From NCBI RefSeq assembly GCF_050948215.1, contig NW_027488877.1, positions 62,001 to 126,000 of the forward strand: 64,000 nucleotides of DNA, read 5' to 3'. Under the pieces are notes generated by a model. The model had not been told where the DNA came from, made no database searches, and saw nothing but the letters and a program-made list of their open reading frames with translations. Source of the stretch: Halictus rubicundus. Taxonomy: Eukaryota; Arthropoda; Insecta; Hymenoptera; Halictidae. Positions 52,447 to 64,000 of the stretch are shown here, piece by piece; the stretch's first letter is position 1, and every line of letters begins with the position of its first letter. Position numbers and translations under genes: made by a program.

Positions 52447-55400
52447 TATCCTATCCTATCCTCTATCCTCTATCCTATCCTATCCTCTATCCTATCCTAT
52501 CCTCTATCCTATCCTACCCTCCATCCTATCCTATCCTCTATCATATCCTATCCTATCCTGTATCCTATCCTCTATCCTAGCCTATCCTCTATCCTATCCT
52601 ATCCAATCCCCTATCCTATCCTATCCTGTATCCAATCCTATCCTCAATCCTATCCTTTCCTGTATCCTATCCTATCCTCTATCCTCTATCCTATCCTATC
52701 CTCTATCCTATCGTATCCTCTATCCAATCGTATCCTCTATCCTATCCTATCCTCTATCTTATCCTATCCTCTATCCTATCCTATCCTCTATCCTATCCTA
52801 TCCTCTATCCTATCCTATCCTCTATCCTATACAATCCTCTATCCTATCCTCTATCCAATCCTCTATCCTATCCTCTATACTATCAAATCCCCTATCCTAT
52901 CCCCTGTCCTATCCTATCCTCTATCCTATCCTATCCTCTATCCTATCCTATCCTATCCTCTATCCTATCCTATCCTGTATCCTATCGTATCCTCTATCCT
53001 CTATCCTATCCTATCCTCTATCCTATCCTCTATCCTATCCTATCCTCTATACTATCCTATCCTCTATCCTATAATATCATATATCCGTTCCTATTCTCTA
53101 TCCTATCCTATCCTCTATCCTATCCTATCCTCTATCCTATCCTATCGTCTATCCTATAATATGCTCTATCCTATCCTATCCTCTATCCTATCCTATCCTC
53201 TATCCTATCCTATTTTCTATCCTATCCTATCCTCTATCCTATCGTCTATCCAATCCTCTATCCTATCCTCTATACTATCTAATCCCCTATCCTATCCTCT
53301 GTCCTATCCTATCCTCTATCCTATCCTATCCTCTATCCTATCCTATCCTATCCTCTATCCTATCCTATCCTGTAGCCTATCGTATCCTCTATCCTCTATC
53401 CTATCCTATCCTCTATCGTATCCTATCCTCTATCCTATCCTATCCTCTATCCTATCCTATCCTCTATCCTAATCTATCCTCTACCCTATCCTATCCTCTA
53501 TCCTATCCTATCCTCTATCCTATCCTATCCTGTATACTATCGTATCCTCTATCCTCTATCCTATCCAATCCTCTATCCTATCCTATCCTCTATCCTATAA
53601 TATGCTCTATCCTATCCTATCCTCTATCCTATCCTATCCTCTATCCTATCCTATTTTCTATCCTATCCTATCCTCTATCCTATCCTCTATCCAATCCTCT
53701 ATCCTATCCTCTATACTATCAAATCCCCTATCCTATCCTCTGTCCTATCCTATACTCTATCCTATCCTATCATATATCCTATTCTATCTTCTATCCTATC
53801 CTATCCTCTATCCTATCAAATCCCCTAAACTATCCTCTGTCCTATCCTATCCTCTATCCTACCCTATCCTCTATCCTATCCTATCCTCTATACTATCCTA
53901 TCCTCTATCCTATCCTATCCTCTATCCTATCCTCTATCATGTCGTATCCTCTATCCTACCCTATCCTCTATCCTATCTGATCCTCTATCCTATCCTATCC
54001 TCTATCCTATCAAATCCCCTATCCTATGCTCTATCCTATCCTACCCTCTATAATACCGTATACTCTATCATATCCTATCCTCTATCCTATAATATCATCT
54101 ATCCGTTCCTATTCTCTATCCTATCCTCTATCCTATCTTATCCTCTATCCTATCCTATCCTCTATCCTATCCTATCCTCTATACTATCCTATCCTCTATC
54201 CTATAATATCATATATCCGTTCCTATTCTCTATCCTATCCTATCCTCTATCCTATCCTATCCTCTATCCTATCCTATCCTCTATCCTATCCTATCCTCTA
54301 TCCTATCCTATCCTCTATCCTATCCTATCCTCTATCCTATCCTATCCTCTATCCTATCCTATCCTCTATCCTATCCTATCTTCTATCCTATCCTACCAAA
54401 TCCCCTATCCTATTCTCTATCCTATGATATCCTGTATCGTATCCAATCCTCTATCCTATCCTATTATCTATCCTCAATCCTATCCTTTCCTCTATCCTAT
54501 CCAATCCTCTATCCTATCCAATCCTCTATCCTATCCTATCCTCTGTCCTATCCTATCCTCTATCCTATCCTATCCTCTATCCTATCCTATCCTATCCTTT
54601 ATCCTATCCTATCCTGTATCCTATCGTATCCTCTATCCTCTATCCTATCCTATCCTCTATCCTATCCTATCCTCTATCCTATCCTATCCTCTATCCTATC
54701 CTATCCTCTATCCTATCCTATCCTCTATCCTATCCTATCCTCTATCCTAATCTATCTTCTATCCTATCCTATCCTCTATCCTATCCTATCCTATATCCTA
54801 TCCTATCCTCTATCCTATCCTATCCTCTATCCTATCCTATCCTCTATCCTATCCTCTATCCTATCCTATCCTGTATACTATCGTATCCTCTATCCTCTAT
54901 CCTATCCAATCCTCTATCCTATCCTATCCTCTATCCTATAATATGCTCTATCCTATCCTATCCTCTATCCTATCCTATCCTCTATCCTATCCTATTTTCT
55001 ATCCTATCCTATCCTCTATCCTATCCTCTATCCAATCCTCTATCCTATCCTCTATACTATCAAATCCCCTATCCTATCCTCTGTCCTATCCTATACTCTA
55101 TCCTATCCTATCCTCTATCCTATCCTATCCTCTATCCTATCCTATCATATATCCTATCCTATCTTCTATCCTATCCTATCCTCTATCCTATCAAATCCCC
55201 TAAACTATCCTCTGTCCTATCCTATCCTCTATCCTACCCTATCCTCTATCCTATCCTATCCTCTATCCTATCCTCTATCCTATCCTATCCTGTATACTAT
55301 CGTATCCTCTATCCTCTATCCTATCCAATCCTCTATCCTATCCTATCCTCTATCCTATAATATGCTCTATCCTATCCTATCCTCTATCCTATCAAATCCC

Positions 55401-56730
55401 CTAAACTATCCTCTGTCCTATCCTATCCTCTATCCTACCCTATCCTCTAACCTATCCTATCCTCTATCCTATCCTATCATATATCCTATCCTATCTTCTA
55501 TCCTATCCTATCCTCTATCCTATCAAATCCCCTATCCTATGCTCTATCCTACCCTACCCTCTATAATACCGTATACTCTATCATATCCTATCCTCTATCC
55601 TATAATATCATCTATCCGTTCCCATTCTCTATCCTATCCTCTATCCTATCCTATCCTCTATCCTATCCTATCCTCTATACTATCCTATCCTCTATCCTAT
55701 AATATCATATATCCGTTCCTATTCTCTATCCTATCCTATCCTCTATCCTATCCTATCCTCTATCCTATCCTATCCTCTATCCTATCCTATCCTCTATCCT
55801 ATCATATCCTCTATCCTATCCTATCCTCTATCCTATCCTATTCTCTATCCTATCCTATCTTCTATCCTATCCTACCAAATCCCCTATCCTATTCTCTATC
55901 CTATGATATCCTGTATCGTATCCAATCCTCTATCCTATCCTATTATCTATCCTCAATCCTATCCTTTCCTCTATCCTATCCAATCCTCTATCCTATCCTA
56001 TCCTCTATCCTATCCTCTCGTCTATCCTATCTTCTATCCTATCCTATCCACTATCCTATCAAATCCCCTATCCTATCCTCTATCCTATCCTATCCTCTGT
56101 CCTATCCTATCCTCTATCCTATCCTATCCTCTATCCTACCCTATCCTCTATCCTATCCTATCCTCTATACTATCCTATCCTCTATCCTATCCTATCCTCT
56201 ATCCTATCCTCTATCCTACCCTATCCTCTATCCTATCCTATCCTCTATACTATCCTATCCTCTATCCTATCCTATCCTCTATCCTATCCTCTATCATGTC
56301 GTATCCTCTATCCTACCCTATCCTCTATCCTATCTGATCCTCTATCCTATCCAATCCTCTATCCTATCCTATCCTCTATCCTATAATATGCTCTATCCTA
56401 TCCTATCCTCTATCCTATCCTATCCTCTATCCTATCCTATTTTCTATCCTATCCTATCCTCTATCCTATCCTCTATACTATCAAATCCCCTATCCTATCC
56501 TCTGTCCTATCCTATACTCTATCCTATCCTATCATATATTCTATCCTATCTTCTATCCTATCCTATCCTCTATCCTAATCTATCTTCTATCCTATCCTAT
56601 CCTCTATCCTATCCTATCCTCTATCCTATCCTATCCTCTATCCTATCCTATCCTCTATCCTATCCTCTATCCTATCCTATCCTGTATACTATCGTATCCT
56701 CTATCCTCTATCCTATCCAATCCTCTATCC
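52447..56730 (+). repeat. Segment duplicated at 7,270-bp spacing, copy 1
   Basis: Matches 59,717-64,000 at a constant offset of 7,270 bp for over 4.1 kb. Diagnostic variants keep identical spacing: CTATAATATGC, TCCCCTAAACTATCC, CTATCATGTCG, ACCGTATAC and ATATATCCGTTCC. The offset falls to 7,253 bp near 56,650 because the second copy lacks 17 bp (one 12-bp plus one 5-bp word). The left junction, at 52,447, is where CTCTATC gives way to CCTGTATC in the other copy. Confidence 0.85.
54047..54120 (+). repeat. Domain C module, ACCGTATAC type (first of about 5 copies)
   Basis: Reads CTCTATAATACCGTATACTC, TATCATATCC, ATAATATCATC, ATCCGTTCC, ATTCTCTATCC. It keeps GTATAC and CCGTTCC like domain A but TCATATCC like domain B. 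Other copies lie near 55,560, 57,843, 61,317 and 62,830. Usually a second, shortened copy (ATAATATCATATATCCGTTCC) follows about 80-130 bp later. Confidence 0.85.
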
Positions 56731-59570
56731 TATCCTATCCTCTATCCTATAATATGCTCTATCCTATCCTATCCTCTATCCTATCCTATCCTCTATCCTA
56801 TCCTTTTTTCTATCCTATCCTATCCTCTATCCTATCCTCTATCCAATCCTCTATCCTATCCTCTATACTATCAAATCCCCTATCCTATCCTCTGTCCTAT
56901 CCTATACTCTATCCTATCCTATCCTCTATCCTATCCTATCCTCTATCCTATCCTATCATATATCCTATCCTATCTTCTATCCTATCCTACCAAATCCCCT
57001 ATCCTATTCTCTATCCTATGATATCCTGTATCGTATCCAATCCTCTATCCTATCCTATTATCTATCCTCAATCCTATCCTTTCCTCTATCCTATCCAATC
57101 CTCTATCCTATCCTATCCTCTATCCTATCCTATCGTCTATCCTATCTTCTATCCAATCCTATCCTCTATCCTACCCTATCCTCTATCCTATCCTATCCTC
57201 TATACTATCCTATCCTCTATCCTATCCTATCCTCTATCCTATCCTCTATCCTACCCTATCCTCTATCCTATCCTATCCTCTATACTATCCTATCCTCTAT
57301 CCTATCCTATCCTCTATCCTATCCTCTATCATGTCGTATCCTCTATCCTACCCTATCCTCTATCCTATCTGATCCTCTATCCTATCCAATCCTCTATCCT
57401 ATCCTATCCTCTATCCTATAATATGCTCTATCCTATCCTATCCTCTATCCTATCCTATCCTCTATCCTATCCTATTTTCTATCCTATCCTATCCTCTATC
57501 CTATCCTCTATACTATCAAATCCCCTATCCTATCCTCTGTCCTATCCTATACTCTATCCTATCCTATCATATATTCTATCCTATCTTCTATCCTATCCTA
57601 TCCTCTATCCTATCAAATCCCCTAAACTATCCTCTGTCCTATCCTATCCTCTATCCTACCCTATCCTCTATCCTATCCTATCCTCTATACTATCCTATCC
57701 TCTATCCTATCCTATCCTCTATCCTATCCTCTATCATGTCGTATCCTCTATCCTACCCTATCCTCTATCCTATCTGATCCTCTATCCTATCCTATCCTCT
57801 ATCCTATCAAATCCCCTATCCTATGCTCTATCCTATCCTACCCTCTATAATACCGTATACTCTATCATATCCTATCCTCTATCCTATAATATCATCTATC
57901 CGTTCCTATTCTCTATCCTATCCTCTATCCTATCCTATCCTCTATCCTATCCTATCCTCTATCCTATCCTATCCTCTATACTATCCTATCCTCTATCCTA
58001 TAATATCATATATCCGTTCCTATTCTCTATCCTATCCTATCCTCTATCCTATCCTATCCTCTATCCTATCCTATCCTCTATCCTATCCTATCCTCTATCC
58101 TATCCTATCCTCTATCCTATCCTATCCTCTATCCTATCCTATCCTCTATCCTATCCTATCCTCTATCCTATCCTATCCTCTATCCTATCCTATCTTCTAT
58201 CCTATCCTACCAAATCCACTATCCTATTCTCTATCCTATGATATCCTGTATCGTATCCAATCCTCTATCCTATCCTATTATCTATCCTCAATCCTATCCT
58301 TTGCTCTATCCTATCCAATCCTCTATCCTATCCAATCCTCTATCCTATCCTATCCTCTGTCCTATCCTATCCTCTATCCTATCCTATCCTCTATCCTATC
58401 CTATCCTATCCTTTATCCTATCCTATCCTGTATCCTATCGTATCCTCTATCCTCTATCCTATCCTATCCTCTATCCTATCCTATCCTCTATCCTATCCTA
58501 TCCTCTATCCTATCCTATCCTCTATCCTATCCTATCCTCTATCCTATCCTATCCTCTATCCTATCCTATCCTCTATCCTATCCTATCCTCTATCCTATCC
58601 TATCCTCTATCCTATCCTATCCTCTATCCTATCCTATCCTCTATCCTATCCTATCCTCTATCCTATCCTATCCTCTACCTTATCCTATCCCCTATCCTAT
58701 ACAATCCTCTATCCTATCCTATCCTCTATCCTATCCTATCCTATCCTATCCTGTATCCTATCGTATCCTCTATCCTCTATCTTATCCTATCCTCTATCCT
58801 ATCCTATCCTCTATCCTATCCTATCCTCTATCCTCTATCCTATCCTATCCTCTATCCTATCCTATCCTCTATCCCATCCTATCCTCTATCCTATCCTATC
58901 CTCTATCCTATCCTATCCTCTATCCTATCCTATCAAATCCCCTATCCTATTCTCTATCCTATGATATCCTGTATCGTATCCAATCCTCTATCCTATCCTA
59001 TTATCTATCCTCAATCCTATCCTTTCCTCTATCCTATCCAATCCTCTATCCTATCCTATCCTATCCTCTATCCTATCCTCTATCCTATCCTATCGTCTAT
59101 CCTATCTTCTATCCTATCCTATCCTCTATCCTATCAAATCCCCTATCCTATCCTCTATCCTATCCTATCCTCTGTCCTAACCTATCCTCTATCCTATCCT
59201 ATCCTCTATCCTATCCTATCCTCTATCCTATGATATCCTGTATCCTATCCAATCCTCTATCCTATCCTATTATCTATCCTCAATCCTATCCTTTCCTCTA
59301 TCCTATCCAGTCCTCTATCCTATCCTATCCTATCCAGTCCTCTATCCTATCCTATCCTATCCTCTATCCTATCTTCTATCCTATCCTATCCTCTATCCTA
59401 TCAAATCCCCTATCCTATCTTCTATCCTATCCTATCCTCTGTCCTATCCTATCCTCTATCCTATCCTATCCTCTATCCTATCCTATCCTCTATCCTATCC
59501 TATCCTCTATCCTATCCTATCCTCTATCCTATCCTATCCTCTATCCTATCCTATCCTCTATCCTATCCTA

Positions 59571-60050
59571 CCCTCCATCCTATCCTATCCTCTATCCTAT
59601 CCTATCCTATCCTGTATCCTATCCTCTATCCTAGCCTATCCTCTATCCTATCCTATCCAATCCCCTATCCTATCCTATCCTGTATCCAATCCTATCCTCA
59701 ATCCTATCCTTTCCTGTATCCTATCCTATCCTCTATCCTCTATCCTATCCTATCCTCTATCCTATCCTATCCTCTATCCTATCCTACCCTCCATCCTATC
59801 CTATCCTCTATCATATCCTATCCTATCCTGTATCCTATCCTCTATCCTAGCCTATCCTCTATCCTATCCTATCCAATCCCCTATCCTATCCTATCCTGTA
59901 TCCAATCCTATCCTCAATCCTATCCTTTCCTGTATCCTATCCTATCCTCTATCCTCTATCCTATCCTATCCTCTATCCTATCGTATCCTCTATCCAATCG
60001 TATCCTCTATCCTATCCTATCCTCTATCTTATCCTATCCTCTATCCTATC
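59571..60050 (+). repeat. Intact 216-bp higher-order pair: unoccupied paralog of the solo-LTR site
   Basis: CCCTCCATCC starts at 59,571 and 59,787, 216 bp apart, and continues into CTATCGTATCC, TCCAATCGTATCC and CTATCTTATCC. This is the same order as 46,201-46,416 followed by 47,032 onward, but with no LTR and with a single CCCTC at the junction. It therefore shows the pre-insertion arrangement. Confidence 0.8.
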
Positions 60051-63000
60051 CTATCCTCTATCCTATCCTATCCTCTATCCTATCCTATCCTCTATCCTAT
60101 ACAATCCTCTATCCTATCCTCTATCCAATCCTCTATCCTATCCTCTATACTATCAAATCCCCTATCCTATCCCCTGTCCTATCCTATCCTCTATCCTATC
60201 CTATCCTCTATCCTATCCTATCCTATCCTCTATCCTATCCTATCCTGTATCCTATCGTATCCTCTATCCTCTATCCTATCCTATCCTCTATCCTATCCTC
60301 TATCCTATCCTATCCTCTATACTATCCTATCCTCTATCCTATAATATCATATATCCGTTCCTATTCTCTATCCTATCCTATCCTCTATCCTATCCTATCC
60401 TCTATGCTATCCTATCGTCTATCCTATAATATGCTCTATCCTATCCTATCCTCTATCCTATCCTATCCTCTATCCTATCCTATTTTCTATCCTATCCTAT
60501 CCTCTATCCTATCGTCTATCCAATCCTCTATCCTATCCTCTATACTATCTAATCCCCTATCCTATCCTCTGTCCTATCCTATCCTCTATCCTATCCTATC
60601 CTCTATCCTATCCTATCCTATCCTCTATCCTATCCTATCCTGTAGCCTATCGTATCCTCTATCCTCTATCCTATCCTATCCTCTATCGTATCCTATCCTC
60701 TATCCTATCCTATCCTCTATCCTATCCTATCCTCTATCCTAATCTATCCTCTATCCTATCCTATCCTCTATCCTATCCTATCCTCTATCCTATCCTATCC
60801 TGTATACTATCGTATCCTCTATCCTCTATCCTATCCAATCCTCTATCCTATCCTATCCTCTATCCTATAATATGCTCTATCCTATCCTATCCTCTATCCT
60901 ATCCTATCCTCTATCCTATCCTATTTTCTATCCTATCCTATCCTCTATCCTATCCTCTATCCAATCCTCTATCCTATCCTCTATACTATCAAATCCCCTA
61001 TCCTATCCTCTGTCCTATCCTATACTCTATCCTATCCTATCATATATCCTATTCTATCTTCTATCCTATCCTATCCTCTATCCTATCAAATCCCCTAAAC
61101 TATCCTCTGTCCTATCCTATCCTCTATCCTACCCTATCCTCTATCCTATCCTATCCTCTATACTATCCTATCCTCTATCCTATCCTATCCTCTATCCTAT
61201 CCTCTATCATGTCGTATCCTCTATCCTACCCTATCCTCTATCCTATCTGATCCTCTATCCTATCCTATCCTCTATCCTATCAAATCCCCTATCCTATGCT
61301 CTATCCTATCCTACCCTCTATAATACCGTATACTCTATCATATCCTATCCTCTATCCTATAATATCATCTATCCGTTCCTATTCTCTATCCTATCCTCTA
61401 TCCTATCTTATCCTCTATCCTATCCTATCCTCTATCCTATCCTATCCTCTATACTATCCTATCCTCTATCCTATAATATCATATATCCGTTCCTATTCTC
61501 TATCCTATCCTATCCTCTATCCTATCCTATCCTCTATCCTATCCTATCCTCTATCCTATCCTATCCTCTATCCTATCCTATCCTCTATCCTATCCTATCC
61601 TCTATCCTATCCTATCCTCTATCCTATCCTATCCTCTATCCTATCCTATCTTCTATCCTATCCTACCAAATCCCCTATCCTATTCTCTATCCTATGATAT
61701 CCTGTATCGTATCCAATCCTCTATCCTATCCTATTATCTATCCTCAATCCTATCCTTTCCTCTATCCTATCCAATCCTCTATCCTATCCAATCCTCTATC
61801 CTATCCTATCCTCTGTCCTATCCTATCCTCTATCCTATCCTATCCTCTATCCTATCCTATCCTATCCTTTATCCTATCCTATCCTGTATCCTATCGTATC
61901 CTCTATCCTCTATCCTATCCTATCCTCTATCCTATCCTATCCTCTATCCTATCCTATCCTCTATCCTATCCTATCCTCTATCCTATCCTATCCTCTATCC
62001 TATCCTATCCTCTATCCTAATCTATCTTCTATCCTATCCTATCCTCTATCCTATCCTATCCTATATCCTATCCTATCCTCTATCCTATCCTATCCTCTAT
62101 CCTATCCTATCCTCTATCCTATCCTCTATCCTATCCTATCCTGTATACTATCGTATCCTCTATCCTCTATCCTATCCAATCCTCTATCCTATCCTATCCT
62201 CTATCCTATAATATGCTCTATCCTATCCTATCCTCTATCCTATCCTATCCTCTATCCTATCCTATTTTCTATCCTATCCTATCCTCTATCCTATCCTCTA
62301 TCCAATCCTCTATCCTATCCTCTATACTATCAAATCCCCTATCCTATCCTCTGTCCTATCCTATACTCTATCCTATCCTATCCTCTATCCTATCCTATCC
62401 TCTATCCTATCCTATCATATATCCTATCCTATCTTCTATCCTATCCTATCCTCTATCCTATCAAATCCCCTAAACTATCCTCTGTCCTATCCTATCCTCT
62501 ATCCTACCCTATCCTCTATCCTATCCTATCCTCTATCCTATCCTCTATCCTATCCTATCCTGTATACTATCGTATCCTCTATCCTCTATCCTATCCAATC
62601 CTCTATCCTATCCTATCCTCTATCCTATAATATGCTCTATCCTATCCTATCCTCTATCCTATCAAATCCCCTAAACTATCCTCTGTCCTATCCTATCCTC
62701 TATCCTACCCTATCCTCTAACCTATCCTATCCTCTATCCTATCCTATCATATATCCTATCCTATCTTCTATCCTATCCTATCCTCTATCCTATCAAATCC
62801 CCTATCCTATGCTCTATCCTACCCTACCCTCTATAATACCGTATACTCTATCATATCCTATCCTCTATCCTATAATATCATCTATCCGTTCCCATTCTCT
62901 ATCCTATCCTCTATCCTATCCTATCCTCTATCCTATCCTATCCTCTATACTATCCTATCCTCTATCCTATAATATCATATATCCGTTCCTATTCTCTATC

Positions 63001-64000
63001 CTATCCTATCCTCTATCCTATCCTATCCTCTATCCTATCCTATCCTCTATCCTATCCTATCCTCTATCCTATCATATCCTCTATCCTATCCTATCCTCTA
63101 TCCTATCCTATTCTCTATCCTATCCTATCTTCTATCCTATCCTACCAAATCCCCTATCCTATTCTCTATCCTATGATATCCTGTATCGTATCCAATCCTC
63201 TATCCTATCCTATTATCTATCCTCAATCCTATCCTTTCCTCTATCCTATCCAATCCTCTATCCTATCCTATCCTCTATCCTATCCTCTCGTCTATCCTAT
63301 CTTCTATCCTATCCTATCCACTATCCTATCAAATCCCCTATCCTATCCTCTATCCTATCCTATCCTCTGTCCTATCCTATCCTCTATCCTATCCTATCCT
63401 CTATCCTACCCTATCCTCTATCCTATCCTATCCTCTATACTATCCTATCCTCTATCCTATCCTATCCTCTATCCTATCCTCTATCCTACCCTATCCTCTA
63501 TCCTATCCTATCCTCTATACTATCCTATCCTCTATCCTATCCTATCCTCTATCCTATCCTCTATCATGTCGTATCCTCTATCCTACCCTATCCTCTATCC
63601 TATCTGATCCTCTATCCTATCCAATCCTCTATCCTATCCTATCCTCTATCCTATAATATGCTCTATCCTATCCTATCCTCTATCCTATCCTATCCTCTAT
63701 CCTATCCTATTTTCTATCCTATCCTATCCTCTATCCTATCCTCTATACTATCAAATCCCCTATCCTATCCTCTGTCCTATCCTATACTCTATCCTATCCT
63801 ATCATATATTCTATCCTATCTTCTATCCTATCCTATCCTCTATCCTAATCTATCTTCTATCCTATCCTATCCTCTATCCTATCCTATCCTCTATCCTATC
63901 CTATCCTCTATCCTATCCTCTATCCTATCCTATCCTGTATACTATCGTATCCTCTATCCTCTATCCTATCCAATCCTCTATCCTATCCTATCCTCTATCC
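59717..64000 (+). repeat. Segment duplicated at 7,270-bp spacing, copy 2 (runs off the window)
   Basis: Second copy of the 52,447-56,730 segment. It continues to the right edge, so the true length of the duplication is unknown and at least about 4.28 kb. Confidence 0.85.

Larger units (their letters stand above)
47037..64000 (+). repeat. Satellite array, domain C
   Basis: 12-bp satellite in the same orientation as the rest of the window, running off its right edge. Domain markers are CTATAATATGCTC (for example near 49,451, 50,479, 53,158, 60,428), ATAATATCATATATCCGTTCC (near 53,070, 54,200, 55,700, 58,000, 60,340, 61,470, 62,970), ATACCGTATACTC (near 54,055, 55,568, 57,850, 61,325, 62,838), and CTATCATGTCGTATCC (near 53,935, 56,290, 57,327, 57,735, 61,205, 63,560). 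The longest + strand open frame of the window (46,938-51,779) begins inside the solo LTR and runs through this satellite; it is a composition artefact. No gene or RNA seen. Confidence 0.96.

Noticed and set aside
1..64000. Telomeric array, because the pentamer GGATA (minus strand) differs by one base from the GGTTA register of TTAGG
   Set aside because: The 12-bp alternation of 5- and 7-bp words, the kilobase higher-order structure and the nested transposons fit internal satellite, and no run of true TTAGG or TTAGGG exists outside the foldback element.
1..64000. tRNA, rRNA, snRNA or microRNA genes
   Set aside because: The near absence of G on the + strand outside the two islands rules out the required stems, and neither island contains recognisable A/B boxes or rRNA sequence.

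Overview
This window is almost entirely eukaryotic satellite DNA. About 62.7 of 64 kb is one uninterrupted head-to-tail array of a pyrimidine-rich 12-bp unit, TATCCTATCCTC (TATCC plus TATCCTC). Base composition of the unit on the + strand is 5 C, 5 T, 2 A and no G. I found no credible protein-coding gene, rRNA, tRNA or CRISPR array. The very long + strand open frames (up to about 1,600 codons) are artefacts: the 12-bp unit is a multiple of three and has no stop in any + frame, so it reads as endless LSYP, YPIL or ILSS. The host looks like a eukaryote with a large heterochromatic block, because it carries a TG...CA solo LTR and a long-TIR non-autonomous DNA transposon. I cannot name the species.

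Layout. Domain A (1 to about 19.6 kb) is marked by a diverged module containing ATGATATCC and ATCCGTTCC. Domain B (about 19.6 to 40.4 kb) has two related modules, one with ATCGTCTTTCC and one with CTCTCCACTATAATATCG. Domain C (about 40.4 to 64 kb) has modules with ATACCGTATAC and ATATATCCGTTCC, and a B-like patch persists to about 44 kb. Inside each domain, kilobase-scale segments have been copied: 2,320 bp in direct tandem (29.21-33.86 kb), 7,270 bp spacing (52.45 and 59.72 kb), 4,878 bp, 6,354 bp, 4,481 bp and about 1,028 bp spacings. All copies have the same orientation.

Two islands interrupt the array, both near the B/C transition. (1) 42037-42679 is a 643-bp foldback or MULE-like element. 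It has 210-bp inverted arms about 95% identical by eye, and each arm is itself tandemly repetitive (15-bp and exact 31-bp periods of TTGCGCAC and GGACACA motifs). It has a short telomere-type TTAGGG run in its core and a 9-bp target duplication. An unoccupied paralogous copy of its target is readable at about 43.78-44.03 kb. (2) 46422-47031 is a 610-bp solo LTR with TG...CA ends and a 5-bp CCCTC target duplication. It inserted at the junction of two 216-bp higher-order units, whose empty counterpart is readable at 59.57-60.05 kb.

No genes work together here. The interest lies in how the satellite is built, how it spreads, and how the two transposons can be proven against empty paralogous copies inside the same window. 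All comparisons were made by eye, so identities and boundaries marked 'about' are approximate.
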